Position numbers and translations under genes: made by a program. 64,000 nucleotides of DNA from JAAFIP01 sp043778205 (GTDB taxonomy: Bacteria; Pseudomonadota; Gammaproteobacteria; Burkholderiales; Burkholderiaceae_C), in NCBI GenBank assembly GCA_043778205.1, contig JAYWGO010000177.1:1-64000 (forward strand). Reading direction: 5' to 3'. This document shows positions 15,970 to 23,051 of this stretch, piece after piece. Position 1 is the first letter of the stretch. Each line of letters opens with the position of its first letter. The notes beneath the pieces are model-generated. The model was not told the origin of the DNA. It was given only the letters and a program-made list of their open reading frames with translations, and did not search any database.

Positions 15970-16224
15970 ATGCGTACCACCATCCAAGCCAGCAGCTTAG
16001 AGCGCCGCACGGCAGCCGAGCAAAGCTACCAAGACTATTTGCGCATTTCGCAAAATGCCCGCCGCGCTGCACAGGCTGCCCGCCGCGCCGCCAGCGATGC
16101 GTTTTGGGCCACCATCGCAAAAGCTGTACGCGGCTTGGCCCGGCGTGCAAACGCGTTGGCAGGCCAGCATACCAGCGTGCGTTTGGGCGCAGGCCACAGT
16201 CGCCACCACCACCTAGGAGCTTAA
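15970..16224 (+). CDS. Small basic hypothetical protein
   Basis: 84 residues, Ala/Arg-rich and predicted helical (RISQNARRAAQAARRAASDA), with a His-rich end (GHSRHHHLGA). Not recognised. It is supported by an AAGGAG 7 nt upstream of the ATG and by its position immediately before the tautomerase gene (5 bp), both divergent from a LysR regulator. It might bind nucleic acid or metal through the His cluster, but that is speculation. Confidence 0.6.
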   Translation: MRTTIQASSLERRTAAEQSYQDYLRISQNARRAAQAARRAASDAFWATIAKAVRGLARRANALAGQHTSVRLGAGHSRHHHLGA

Positions 16225-16229
16225 ACGCC

Positions 16230-16649
16230 ATGCCTACCCTGCGCCTGCAAACCGCCCCCTTGCTCAACCCCGAGCGCTATGGCGCCCTGGGTGCGGCCCT
16301 GACCCGCATCACGGCCCAGGTGCTGCACAAAAAGCCCGAGGTTACCGTGGTGATGATCGACGACCTGCCCGCCGCCCGCTACCTGGTGGCCGGGCGCGAT
16401 GCAGCCCAGCCTATTGCCTGTCTGGAAATTAGCATCACGGCGGGCACCAACACTGCAGAAGAAAAAATGCAGTTCATAGCCCAAGCCCACGCCGAGCTGC
16501 AGCGCCAGCTGGGCACCCAGGGTGCCCCCCTGCACGAGGCCAGCTACGTCATTGTGCGCGAGCTGCCGGCCAGTGACTGGGGCTACGGTGGGCAGACCCA
16601 AAGCGCGCGGCGCATGCTGCGGGTTGCGCAAGCGGTACCTAGCGCTTGA
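16230..16649 (+). CDS. 4-oxalocrotonate tautomerase-superfamily protein
   Basis: 139 residues starting MPTLRLQTAPLLNPERYGAL; Pro2, which becomes the N-terminal catalytic proline after Met removal, is present. The length is nearer the double-length members (MIF/CHMI-like) than the 62-residue 4-OT enzymes, and a second beta-alpha-beta unit is visible (IACLEISITAGTNTAEEKMQ). The ATG at 16230 is chosen because it exposes the Pro; the frame is open further upstream but overlaps the small gene. The last 11 bp overlap the convergent thiL gene. Substrate unknown. Confidence 0.8.
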   Translation: MPTLRLQTAPLLNPERYGALGAALTRITAQVLHKKPEVTVVMIDDLPAARYLVAGRDAAQPIACLEISITAGTNTAEEKMQFIAQAHAELQRQLGTQGAPLHEASYVIVRELPASDWGYGGQTQSARRMLRVAQAVPSA

Positions 16650-17613
16650 AATGGTCAAACGAGGCAAACGTGTTATCCACCCTGTGGCCTGCCGCGTCCA
16701 CCAGTACCAGGCCGGGCGCTGCGGTGGTGCTGCCAATGCGCGTAACCCGTGTGGCACTGGTGTTGGCGGCCTGCATTACGCGGGCGCGCGCAGCGGGCGC
16801 TGCGGTAAACACCAGCTCGTAGTCGTCACCACCACTGGCCGCCATGCGGCGTGCAAAATCTAAGCCAAAACCACTGCTGGCCCAAGGAAATGCTGCACAA
16901 GCAGCTACGGTATCAATAGCAATTTCAGCGCCGCAACCGCTGGCTTTAAGCAAGTGCGCCAGGTCGCCCAGCAGCCCATCGCTTACGTCTTGCGCTGCGC
17001 TAGCCACACCGCGCAGCGCCTGGCCCAGCGCCACGCGCGGGGTGGGCTGCTCTAGGCGCATGCGGGCTTGGGCAAGGGCGGCAGCTTCTAGCGCCACGTG
17101 GCCTAGCAAAGCCTCTAGCGCCAGCCGCGCATCGCCCAGTGTGCCGCTCACATACACGTCGTCTCCCGGCTGCGCGCCAGAGCGCAGCAGTGCCTGGCCT
17201 GCGGGCACCTCGCCAAAAACAGTGATGCAGATGTTCAGCGGCCCGGCCGTGGTGTCGCCACCCACCAGGCTGCAGCCCTGCGCATCGGCCAGCGCAAACA
17301 GCCCGCGCGCAAAACCGCCCAGCCAAGCCTCGTCCACCGCCGGTAAAGCCAGTGCCAAGGTAAACGCTAACGGCGTAGCGCCGCAAGCGGCCAGGTCGCT
17401 CAAGTTCACCGCCAGCGCCTTGTGCCCCAAAGCTTCGGGGTGCACGTCGGCAAAAAAGTGCCGCCCCTCAACCAGCATGTCGGTGCTAACGGCCAGCTGC
17501 ATGCCCGCACGTGGCACCAGCAGCGCGCAGTCGTCACCTATGCCCAGGGCCACGGCATCTTGCAGGAGATTGTTGCGCTGAAAATAGCGCGCAATGATGT
17601 CAAATTCGCCCAT
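16639..17613 (-). CDS. thiL: Thiamine-monophosphate kinase
   Basis: ATP-dependent phosphorylation of thiamine monophosphate to the diphosphate cofactor. 324 residues, AIR synthase/PurM-like fold. Motifs: GIGDDCALLVP, STDMLVEGRHF, KALAVNLSDLAACGATPLAF, VGGDTT, DVSDGLLGDLAHL and SGGDDYELVFT. Between DVSDGLL and GGDDYEL there is an extra segment (residues about 231-247, containing AACAAFPWASSG) that is encoded by a copy of the dispersed repeat in frame. Start at 17613 (MGEFDIIARYF); the ATPase gene upstream ends 11 bp before it. Confidence 0.96.
   Translation of the reverse strand: MGEFDIIARYFQRNNLLQDAVALGIGDDCALLVPRAGMQLAVSTDMLVEGRHFFADVHPEALGHKALAVNLSDLAACGATPLAFTLALALPAVDEAWLGGFARGLFALADAQGCSLVGGDTTAGPLNICITVFGEVPAGQALLRSGAQPGDDVYVSGTLGDARLALEALLGHVALEAAALAQARMRLEQPTPRVALGQALRGVASAAQDVSDGLLGDLAHLLKASGCGAEIAIDTVAACAAFPWASSGFGLDFARRMAASGGDDYELVFTAAPAARARVMQAANTSATRVTRIGSTTAAPGLVLVDAAGHRVDNTFASFDHFKR
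16873..16921 (-). repeat. Dispersed repeat copy 5, in frame inside thiL
   Basis: Plus strand reads CTGGCCCAAGGAAATGCTGC then ACAAGCAGCTACGGTATCAATAG. On the thiL strand it encodes VAACAAFPWAS, a third reading frame compared with the copies in gph/M48 protease and ung/cinA. It falls in a loop before the conserved SGGDDYEL motif. Confidence 0.92.
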
Positions 17614-17623
17614 GGTTTGGTAC

Positions 17624-19120
17624 TCAAAAACACTTGCCCGAGGCCACATCTACGTCGCCAAGTTCCTCAAAGCCCAGCGTAGCGCTTTCAAACGCATGTC
17701 TTTCATGCGATGTTGTATAGCAGTACTGCGCCGTAGGGACATACTGCACTTGGGTTAACTTGGACGTATAAGCCAGAGACTTTGTGGTGACAACCGCGCT
17801 TACCAGTTTGTTAGCCAGAGCGTAACCGCCCAACAGACTGTCCGCCTCACTGAGTGTTTTGGGTCTGTCGCTCCACTTGACCTCCACAGCGCTTGCGGGT
17901 TTTTGGGTTGCAGGGTGCAAAACAACAAAATCAATTTCACCTTTATCCCAGCGCGCATAGGCTAGGTTCGCATTGTGGCTATGGCCCACAAGATTGGCAT
18001 ACACCGCTGTTTCTACGATGTGTCCAAAAGCGGGATCTTCCTCTGTGAGTGGCCCAAACAACGCAGAACGCATGGCTGGATTAGTCAAAAAAACCTTGAA
18101 GGTGCGGTTGCGCTGCATGCGCCGCGCATTTTCATCAACGCGGTACATGCGTTTGATTAAAAATGCCGCTTCTAGGTAGTCTAGGTAGCGCAGCAGGGTA
18201 TTTTTCACCACACCTGATTCTTTGCCAATCGACTCTAGTGAGATTTCTTGCCCTGTGTTAAACGCCAGCACCGTGAACAAACGGTTAAGTTCCTGGATGT
18301 TGCTGATGCCGTACAAGCTAGGCAAATCGCGCAAGAGCACTTTATCGACAATATCGTTGCGGATAAATCGCCCTATGTCGTGCTGAATCTCCGGCAGCAA
18401 CACGGCCTCAGGGTAGCCGCCGTAGTTAAGGTAGGCGATAAATTCAGCGTTCAATGCCGCGATGTCGCTTGGGACGCTATCCATCGCATCATTGAGCGGC
18501 ATTAAAACTTCATCAAGGTTTTTAAACTGCAAAAACTCAGCAAACGACATGGGCGGCAGCACGAAATCTGTAAACCGCCCTGCACCCGACTCTTGGCTTT
18601 TCATACGCAGCGCTGCCGCCGCCGAGCCGCTGGCCACAAAGCGATGTTGCGGAAATCGGTCCACCAAGACTTTCAGGTGCACTTCCCATTGCGGTAGATA
18701 CTGGATTTCGTCGAAGATGACATACAAACGCTCTGGCGGCGGGCTTTGCAGAATTTCCTGAAACTGGGTAAGCAATGCCTCCAGTGGCATGCCGGTATAC
18801 AGTGGCGTTTCCAAAGATGCATAGGCAATGCGCTGGGGTGGCACGCCTTGGGCCATCAGCTGGGCAATTACTTGCTTTAACAGGTAGGTTTTACCCACCC
18901 GACGTGGCCCCATCAACACAACAGCGCGGTTGGCTTGCATGCCAAAAATAAGGCTGAAAAGTGAAGCAAAATAGGCGCGTTTAGCAGACCCATGTTCAGG
19001 TACTTTAGTGGCTATCAGCGCATCTTTGGCTACCGCTGAGGCCTTAAGCAGGCCCAAATCCCACCAAGGGTTGTCTAAGCGAAAGCGATTTTTCAGTTGA
19101 AAATCAGGGACTTGCAGCAT
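17624..19120 (-). CDS. AAA ATPase with DUF4143 domain
   Basis: 498 residues. Walker A VVLMGPRRVGKTYLLKQV (about residues 66-83), Walker B YVIFDEIQYLPQWE, then a C-terminal DUF4143 region (VKNTLLRYLDYLEAAFLIKR, and the PD-(D/E)XK-like EIDFVVLHP with VEVKW). Such proteins are frequent orphan accessory genes in bacteria; the role is unknown, with proposals including defence and toxin-antitoxin-like functions. The D...E-K arrangement near the C-terminus resembles a nuclease fold but activity is unproven. It separates thiL from apaG and has its own upstream inverted repeat, consistent with insertion as a unit. Confidence 0.85.
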   Translation of the reverse strand: MLQVPDFQLKNRFRLDNPWWDLGLLKASAVAKDALIATKVPEHGSAKRAYFASLFSLIFGMQANRAVVLMGPRRVGKTYLLKQVIAQLMAQGVPPQRIAYASLETPLYTGMPLEALLTQFQEILQSPPPERLYVIFDEIQYLPQWEVHLKVLVDRFPQHRFVASGSAAAALRMKSQESGAGRFTDFVLPPMSFAEFLQFKNLDEVLMPLNDAMDSVPSDIAALNAEFIAYLNYGGYPEAVLLPEIQHDIGRFIRNDIVDKVLLRDLPSLYGISNIQELNRLFTVLAFNTGQEISLESIGKESGVVKNTLLRYLDYLEAAFLIKRMYRVDENARRMQRNRTFKVFLTNPAMRSALFGPLTEEDPAFGHIVETAVYANLVGHSHNANLAYARWDKGEIDFVVLHPATQKPASAVEVKWSDRPKTLSEADSLLGGYALANKLVSAVVTTKSLAYTSKLTQVQYVPTAQYCYTTSHERHAFESATLGFEELGDVDVASGKCF

Positions 19121-19137
19121 ACTTACATATTAGAGTT

Positions 19138-19177
19138 AGTCGATTGACCTTAAATATAACATTAACATCAATCGACT
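19138..19177. promoter_or_regulatory. 10-bp inverted repeat upstream of the ATPase gene
   Basis: AGTCGATTGA (19138-19147) and TCAATCGACT (19168-19177) form a perfect inverted repeat with a 20-bp AT-rich spacer, 17 bp upstream of the ATPase start. Possible operator or divergent promoter element; no regulator can be named. Confidence 0.5.
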
Positions 19178-19220
19178 GCAACTAACTTTGGCCCCGCTAA
19201 GCCGGGTGCAAAAATGCGCC

Positions 19221-19613
19221 TCAATGTATGGTGGGCTTACCGCCCAGTGCGCTGAGCGCGTCCAGTACAAACATGGGGATGTCGGCGTCAAACTTTTCGC
19301 CGTCTTCGGCTACGCAAAAGTAGCTGCCGTGCATGGTGCCGGTGGGCGTGCGCAGGCGGCAGCCGCTGGTGTACTGGAAGCTTTGGCCGGGCTTGAGCAG
19401 GGGTTGTTCGCCCACCACGCCCAAGCCTTTGACCTTGTCGTTGCGGCCATCTGCGTCGTTAATGCTCCAGGTGCGGGAGATCAGCTGGGCGGGCACGGAG
19501 CCGGTGTTGGTGATGGTGACGGTGTAGGAAAAGGTGTAGACCCCTTGCTCGGGGGCCGACTGCTCGGCCAGAAACTCGGGCTGAACTTGGACACTAAATT
19601 GGTATTGGGCCAT
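19221..19613 (-). CDS. apaG: ApaG protein
   Basis: 130 residues, immunoglobulin-like fold (FN3-like). Conserved stretches TFSYTVTITNTGSVPAQLIS, RTWSINDADGR, VKGLGVVGEQPLLKPGQSF and TGTMHGSYFCVAEDGE match the family. ApaG is linked genetically to Co2+/Mg2+ handling in Salmonella, but the biochemical role is unclear. It is divergent from rpe, with repeat copy 6 in the gap between them. Confidence 0.95.
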   Translation of the reverse strand: MAQYQFSVQVQPEFLAEQSAPEQGVYTFSYTVTITNTGSVPAQLISRTWSINDADGRNDKVKGLGVVGEQPLLKPGQSFQYTSGCRLRTPTGTMHGSYFCVAEDGEKFDADIPMFVLDALSALGGKPTIH

Positions 19614-19789
19614 GGGTGCTACTCGGGATGTGCGGTGGGGGCTATTTTACGTGCGGTGGGTGGGGTTTGGGTTGCCTCCCGACCATGGTGGCACCCAACC
19701 GTGCCCACGAGACCACGCAATAAACAAGCCTTCGCGCACTACAACACTGAAACACCGTGATAAACCAAGTGACCAAGGTTTTCAAAGCG

Positions 19790-19845
19790 TTTTACCCTTC
19801 TGACCCAAGGAAATGCTGCACAAGCAGCTATTAAATATGTAGCGT
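19790..19845 (-). repeat. Dispersed repeat copy 6 (between apaG and rpe)
   Basis: Reads TTCTGACCCAAGGAAATGCT then GCACAAGCAGCTATTAAATATG. It sits 48 bp upstream of the rpe start codon, in the presumed promoter region shared by divergent apaG and rpe. No other feature was found in the 279-bp gap. Confidence 0.92.
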
Positions 19846-19892
19846 ATAGGTGGCAAAGATAAACCCGCCAAAGCAATGAGAAAATACAGCCT

Positions 19893-20606
19893 ATGTCAAA
19901 ACCATTCCACATCGCCCCCTCCATCCTGTCCGCCGACTTTGCCCGTTTGGGCGACGAGGTCAAAAACGTCATTGCCGCCGGTGCCGACTGGGTGCACTTT
20001 GACGTGATGGACAACCATTACGTGCCCAACCTTACCTTCGGCCCGATGATCTGCCAAGCAATCAAGCCGCATGCCAAAAAGCCCGACGGCAAGGGTGGGT
20101 TTGTCAATGTACCCATGGACGTGCATTTGATGGTGCAACCGGTGGACGCGGTGGCTGCCGCTTTTGCCGACGCAGGGGCCGACTATATTAGCTTTCACCC
20201 CGATGCCTCGGGCCACGTGCACCGCAGCATCCAGGCCATTCGCAGCAAAGGCTGCAAGAGCGGCCTGGTGTTTAACCCCGCCGAGCCGCTGGACGTGCTG
20301 GACTGGGTGATTGACGACATTGACCTGATTTTGATCATGAGTGTCAACCCCGGTTTTGGCGGCCAGTCATTTATCGATAGCGCACTGCGTAAGATCGAAG
20401 CTGTGCGCAAACGCATCGACGCCTGCGGCAAAGACATTCGCTTGGAAGTGGATGGCGGCATTAAAGTAGACAACATTCGCCGCGTGGCCGATGCGGGGGC
20501 CGATGCCTTTGTGGCCGGCAGCGCGATTTTTGGCAAGCCCGACTACAAAGCGGTGATCGACCAAATGCGTGCGGCCTTGGCAGGCGCTTCAACTAGGGTT
20601 AAATAA
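19893..20606 (+). CDS. rpe: Ribulose-phosphate 3-epimerase
   Basis: Interconverts ribulose 5-phosphate and xylulose 5-phosphate (pentose phosphate and Calvin cycles). 237 residues, TIM barrel. Motifs: IAPSILSADFARLGDEV, WVHFDVMDNHYVPNLTFGP with the metal-binding His/Asp, DVHLMVQPVD, LILIMSVNPGFGGQSFI and LEVDGGIK. First gene of a run rpe-lipoprotein-gph on the way to trpE, the same order found in many betaproteobacteria. Confidence 0.97.
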   Translation: MSKPFHIAPSILSADFARLGDEVKNVIAAGADWVHFDVMDNHYVPNLTFGPMICQAIKPHAKKPDGKGGFVNVPMDVHLMVQPVDAVAAAFADAGADYISFHPDASGHVHRSIQAIRSKGCKSGLVFNPAEPLDVLDWVIDDIDLILIMSVNPGFGGQSFIDSALRKIEAVRKRIDACGKDIRLEVDGGIKVDNIRRVADAGADAFVAGSAIFGKPDYKAVIDQMRAALAGASTRVK

Positions 20607-20653
20607 GCTATGTTTGACCTAGTAACACCTCGCCCAACAAGTTCTTTTTAGCC

Positions 20654-21265
20654 ATGCACCGCCCATCCCACTTACCCACCTGCTACCGCGCAAGCTTGCT
20701 GCTGGTGGTGGCCTTGCTGCTTGCTTGCGGCAAAAAACCCAGTCCAGCGCCCCAGCCTGCTGGCACACCCCAAGCAGCGGCCACAGCCGGTGTGCAGCAG
20801 TTTCCGGGTACTTGGAAGATCACGGTGTTCAACGCCAGCCGCGAGGTAGGGCAGGCCAGCCAAGAGGTGCGCAGCCTGGACGAACTCAACAGCATCACAC
20901 GCACCCTGTGCGAGGAGAAAAACGGCTACCGCGTTGCCCGCCAGTTTATCAACACCGCTCCCAATGCTATTAGCGACAGCCCTGGCTACCTCACCTGCAA
21001 AGACGTAGGTGCCAACACCCAAGCCCAGAGCGAGACTGAGGCCTACGAGAACGCGCCCAAAATCTACGAAGTGCTGTTTACCAAAATAGGCATCGAACCC
21101 GGTGACACCAGCACCTTTCAAACCACACGCCAGTTCAGCTCCGAACGCGGTAGCTTGGTGGAGCAAATACGCGCCGCCTGCAAAGAGCTGCCCGAAGGCT
21201 ACATCGCCCAGGTTAAAGACAATCCGCCCCACCATGCAGGCATGGTGAGCGCTTGCGAACCTTAG
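20654..21265 (+). CDS. Putative DUF3617-like lipoprotein
   Basis: 203 residues. The N-terminus carries a lipoprotein signal with lipobox LLAC (SLLLVVALLLACGKKPSPAP), followed by a Pro/Ala-rich linker and a domain with paired cysteines (TRTLCEEKNGYR, GYLTCKD, RAACKELP). The phrase FPGTWKITVFN and the Cys pattern resemble the DUF3617 group loosely; the match is not certain. Located between rpe and gph on the same strand; function unknown. Confidence 0.65.
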   Translation: MHRPSHLPTCYRASLLLVVALLLACGKKPSPAPQPAGTPQAAATAGVQQFPGTWKITVFNASREVGQASQEVRSLDELNSITRTLCEEKNGYRVARQFINTAPNAISDSPGYLTCKDVGANTQAQSETEAYENAPKIYEVLFTKIGIEPGDTSTFQTTRQFSSERGSLVEQIRAACKELPEGYIAQVKDNPPHHAGMVSACEP

Positions 21266-21304
21266 CCACCCACCGCCACCTAAAGCTGCAAGCTTCCTCA
21301 CACT

Positions 21305-22039
21305 ATGCACAGCCTCAGCCTTCAAGCCGCCATCATCGACCTGGACGGCACCATGATCGACACCATGGGCGATTTTGAGCTGGCACTTAACCGCATGCTG
21401 GCAGATTTTGGCTACGCGGGCGTTGAGCGCAGCTTTATCGAACGCACGGTGGGCAAGGGCAGTGAGCATTTGGTGCGCAGCACCCTAGATTTTGTACAAA
21501 ATAGGCCTATGGCCCAAGGAAATGCTGCACAAGCAGCTATGAATACTGTAGTAAGCAATGTAGACTTGGACGCTGCCATGCGCAGCTACCAAACGCACTA
21601 TTTGGCTGTCAACGGCCAGGCCAGCGCGGTCTACGCAGGTGTGGTGCAGGGCTTGGAGCAGCTGCGTGCTACAGGCTTGCTGCTAGCATGTTTAACTAAC
21701 AAACCCACTGCATTTGCACTGCCCCTGCTTAAAGCCAAAGGGCTGGACGGTTATTTTGGCCATGTGTTTGGCGGCGACGCATTTGCGCGCAAAAAGCCTG
21801 ACCCGCTGCCGCTGCTTAAGACCTGCGAGGCTCTGGGCACGGCACCCGCCCGCACGCTGATGGTAGGCGACAGCAGCAACGATGCCCAAGCCGCGCGCGC
21901 AGCTGGCTGCCCAATTGCTTTGGTGAGCTACGGGTACAACCACGGCCAGCCTGTTCGCAGCGTGCCTGCAGACTGGTATGTAGACAGCTTGGGCCAGCTT
22001 GCAGGCCTGCTGGGCTTTGGGCTGCCTGGCGCAGTTTAA
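21305..22039 (+). CDS. gph: Phosphoglycolate phosphatase (HAD family)
   Basis: Dephosphorylates 2-phosphoglycolate. 244 residues. HAD motif I is IIDLDGTMIDT, motif II LACLTNKPT, motif III a lysine in KKPDPLPLL, and motif IV MVGDSSNDAQAAR. In the helical cap domain, residues about 66-82 (NRPMAQGNAAQAAMNTV) are encoded by an in-frame copy of the dispersed repeat, in a loop that is normally short. The gene precedes the trp genes as in many Burkholderiales; the stop codon overlaps the convergent chalcone-isomerase-like gene by four bases. Confidence 0.93.
   Translation: MHSLSLQAAIIDLDGTMIDTMGDFELALNRMLADFGYAGVERSFIERTVGKGSEHLVRSTLDFVQNRPMAQGNAAQAAMNTVVSNVDLDAAMRSYQTHYLAVNGQASAVYAGVVQGLEQLRATGLLLACLTNKPTAFALPLLKAKGLDGYFGHVFGGDAFARKKPDPLPLLKTCEALGTAPARTLMVGDSSNDAQAARAAGCPIALVSYGYNHGQPVRSVPADWYVDSLGQLAGLLGFGLPGAV
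21500..21550 (-). repeat. Dispersed repeat copy 7, in frame inside gph
   Basis: Plus strand reads AAATAGGCCTATGGCCCAAG then GAAATGCTGCACAAGCAGCTATGA. Translation in the gph frame is AQGNAAQAAM, the same frame as copy 2 in the M48 protease gene. Confidence 0.94.
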
Positions 22040-22629
22040 GAAGCTTTGCCTAGCAAAGCTTCCTTGAGTTTCCAGTCAGCAGGGTTAGGCCCTAGCCAAA
22101 TGCGCGCCAAGGCGTTAAAAAACTCTGGCTCTTTAAAGGGCTCGCCATAAGGCTTGCCTTTGATGCTGATGATGGTGCCTGTGCCGGGCAGCCAGTCAAT
22201 GGTGAAGGTATCGCCAGATTTCAGGTTTTTATTTTCACTGAACATTTGGCCCATGCGCAAGAGCGCAGGCACCACTTTAGAAAAGTCTTTTTTGTCCATG
22301 TTGTCCTCTACCCCGCGCGAGAACAACTTGCCCAGCTCAGACGCATCAATGTCGCGCAGCATGGTGATAGCGATGTGTTTGTTGCCCGGCGCGGCCAGCA
22401 CCTCCTCAGGCGTAGTGGCCTTTTTGCTCACGTACAAGCCGGCGGTGTAGACTTTAAAAACAGCCTTGTAGCGGGTGCCCGCACCGTTGAGCTGCAGTTT
22501 TTGCCCGCCCAGCGCAAATTCTGACTCGTATTTCACGCCAGACACGGTCATATCTGCCCAGGCAGTGGCACAGCTCAAGGCTGCAGCAGTTAGCGCCAGG
22601 GACGTGCATAGTTTTGCAAAAGTAGCCAT
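22036..22629 (-). CDS. Chalcone isomerase-like periplasmic protein
   Basis: 197 residues with a signal peptide (LCTSLALTAAALSCATAWAD). The mature part (VSGVKYESEFALGGQKLQLN, TRYKAVFKVYTAGLYVSKKA, DFSKVVPALLRM, GTIISIKGKPYGEP) fits the bacterial chalcone-isomerase-like family. These proteins rarely make flavonoids; a fatty-acid-binding role is suggested for relatives. Function here is unknown. Convergent with gph. Confidence 0.85.
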   Translation of the reverse strand: MATFAKLCTSLALTAAALSCATAWADMTVSGVKYESEFALGGQKLQLNGAGTRYKAVFKVYTAGLYVSKKATTPEEVLAAPGNKHIAITMLRDIDASELGKLFSRGVEDNMDKKDFSKVVPALLRMGQMFSENKNLKSGDTFTIDWLPGTGTIISIKGKPYGEPFKEPEFFNALARIWLGPNPADWKLKEALLGKAS

Positions 22630-22827
22630 GTTAAAAATTCCTAAAAAAGCACAGTCGTTCTAATTTCAATTGCAAGTATCAGTTCAAAGCCAAAGCGCGG
22701 GCTTGGGGTTTACACGGTTAAGCCTCCATTTGCAGGCAAGTGCAGGCGTTATTCAACCTTTTGCGCTAAAGCGTTGCTGAAAAAACAACGCAAGGCATGG
22801 GCTGGTGGGCTCTGCTACACTTATGCC

Positions 22828-22902
22828 ATGTTCTCGAAAATCATCACCCACAGCAGCGCTTCCGTGCGGGGAGCATGGCTTTGGCGTACGCCGTCTATTT
22901 AG
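22828..22902 (+). CDS. trpL: Probable trp leader peptide (attenuation)
   Basis: A 24-codon reading frame 150 bp upstream of trpE ends GAWLWRTPSI and contains TGG CTT TGG, two Trp codons at positions 17 and 19. The ending resembles E. coli TrpL (GWWRTS). A TACACT box just upstream could be its -10. The downstream leader can form several hairpins: GCGGC...GCCGC at about 22913-22928, a long stem joining GCCACACCGC and GCGGTGCCAGTGGC (about 22938-22981), and GCCTGC...GCAGGC (about 23001-23032). A clean U-run terminator was not found, so attenuation is inferred from the peptide. No other gene was seen in this 420-bp gap. Confidence 0.6.
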   Translation: MFSKIITHSSASVRGAWLWRTPSI

Positions 22903-23051
22903 CCTGATGTCTGCGGCCCCGCGCCGCGCCCACGTTAGCCACACCGCTTATTGTTGCTATTTGCAGCGGTGCCAGTGGCCAACACTTCGTTAGAACAAGC
23001 CTGCTTTTGCTTTACTAAAGCACTGCAGGCCGCCCATGCAGAGGCCCCTTG

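Noticed and set aside
16104..16229. Upstream extension of the tautomerase frame
   Set aside because: Overlaps the small basic gene and would bury the catalytic N-terminal proline.
17624..19120. Defence island around the AAA/DUF4143 ATPase
   Set aside because: It stands alone between housekeeping genes; no restriction, toxin or other defence gene is adjacent.
20672..21469. Antisense frame of 265 codons across the lipoprotein and gph genes
   Set aside because: Shadow of two conserved genes on the other strand.
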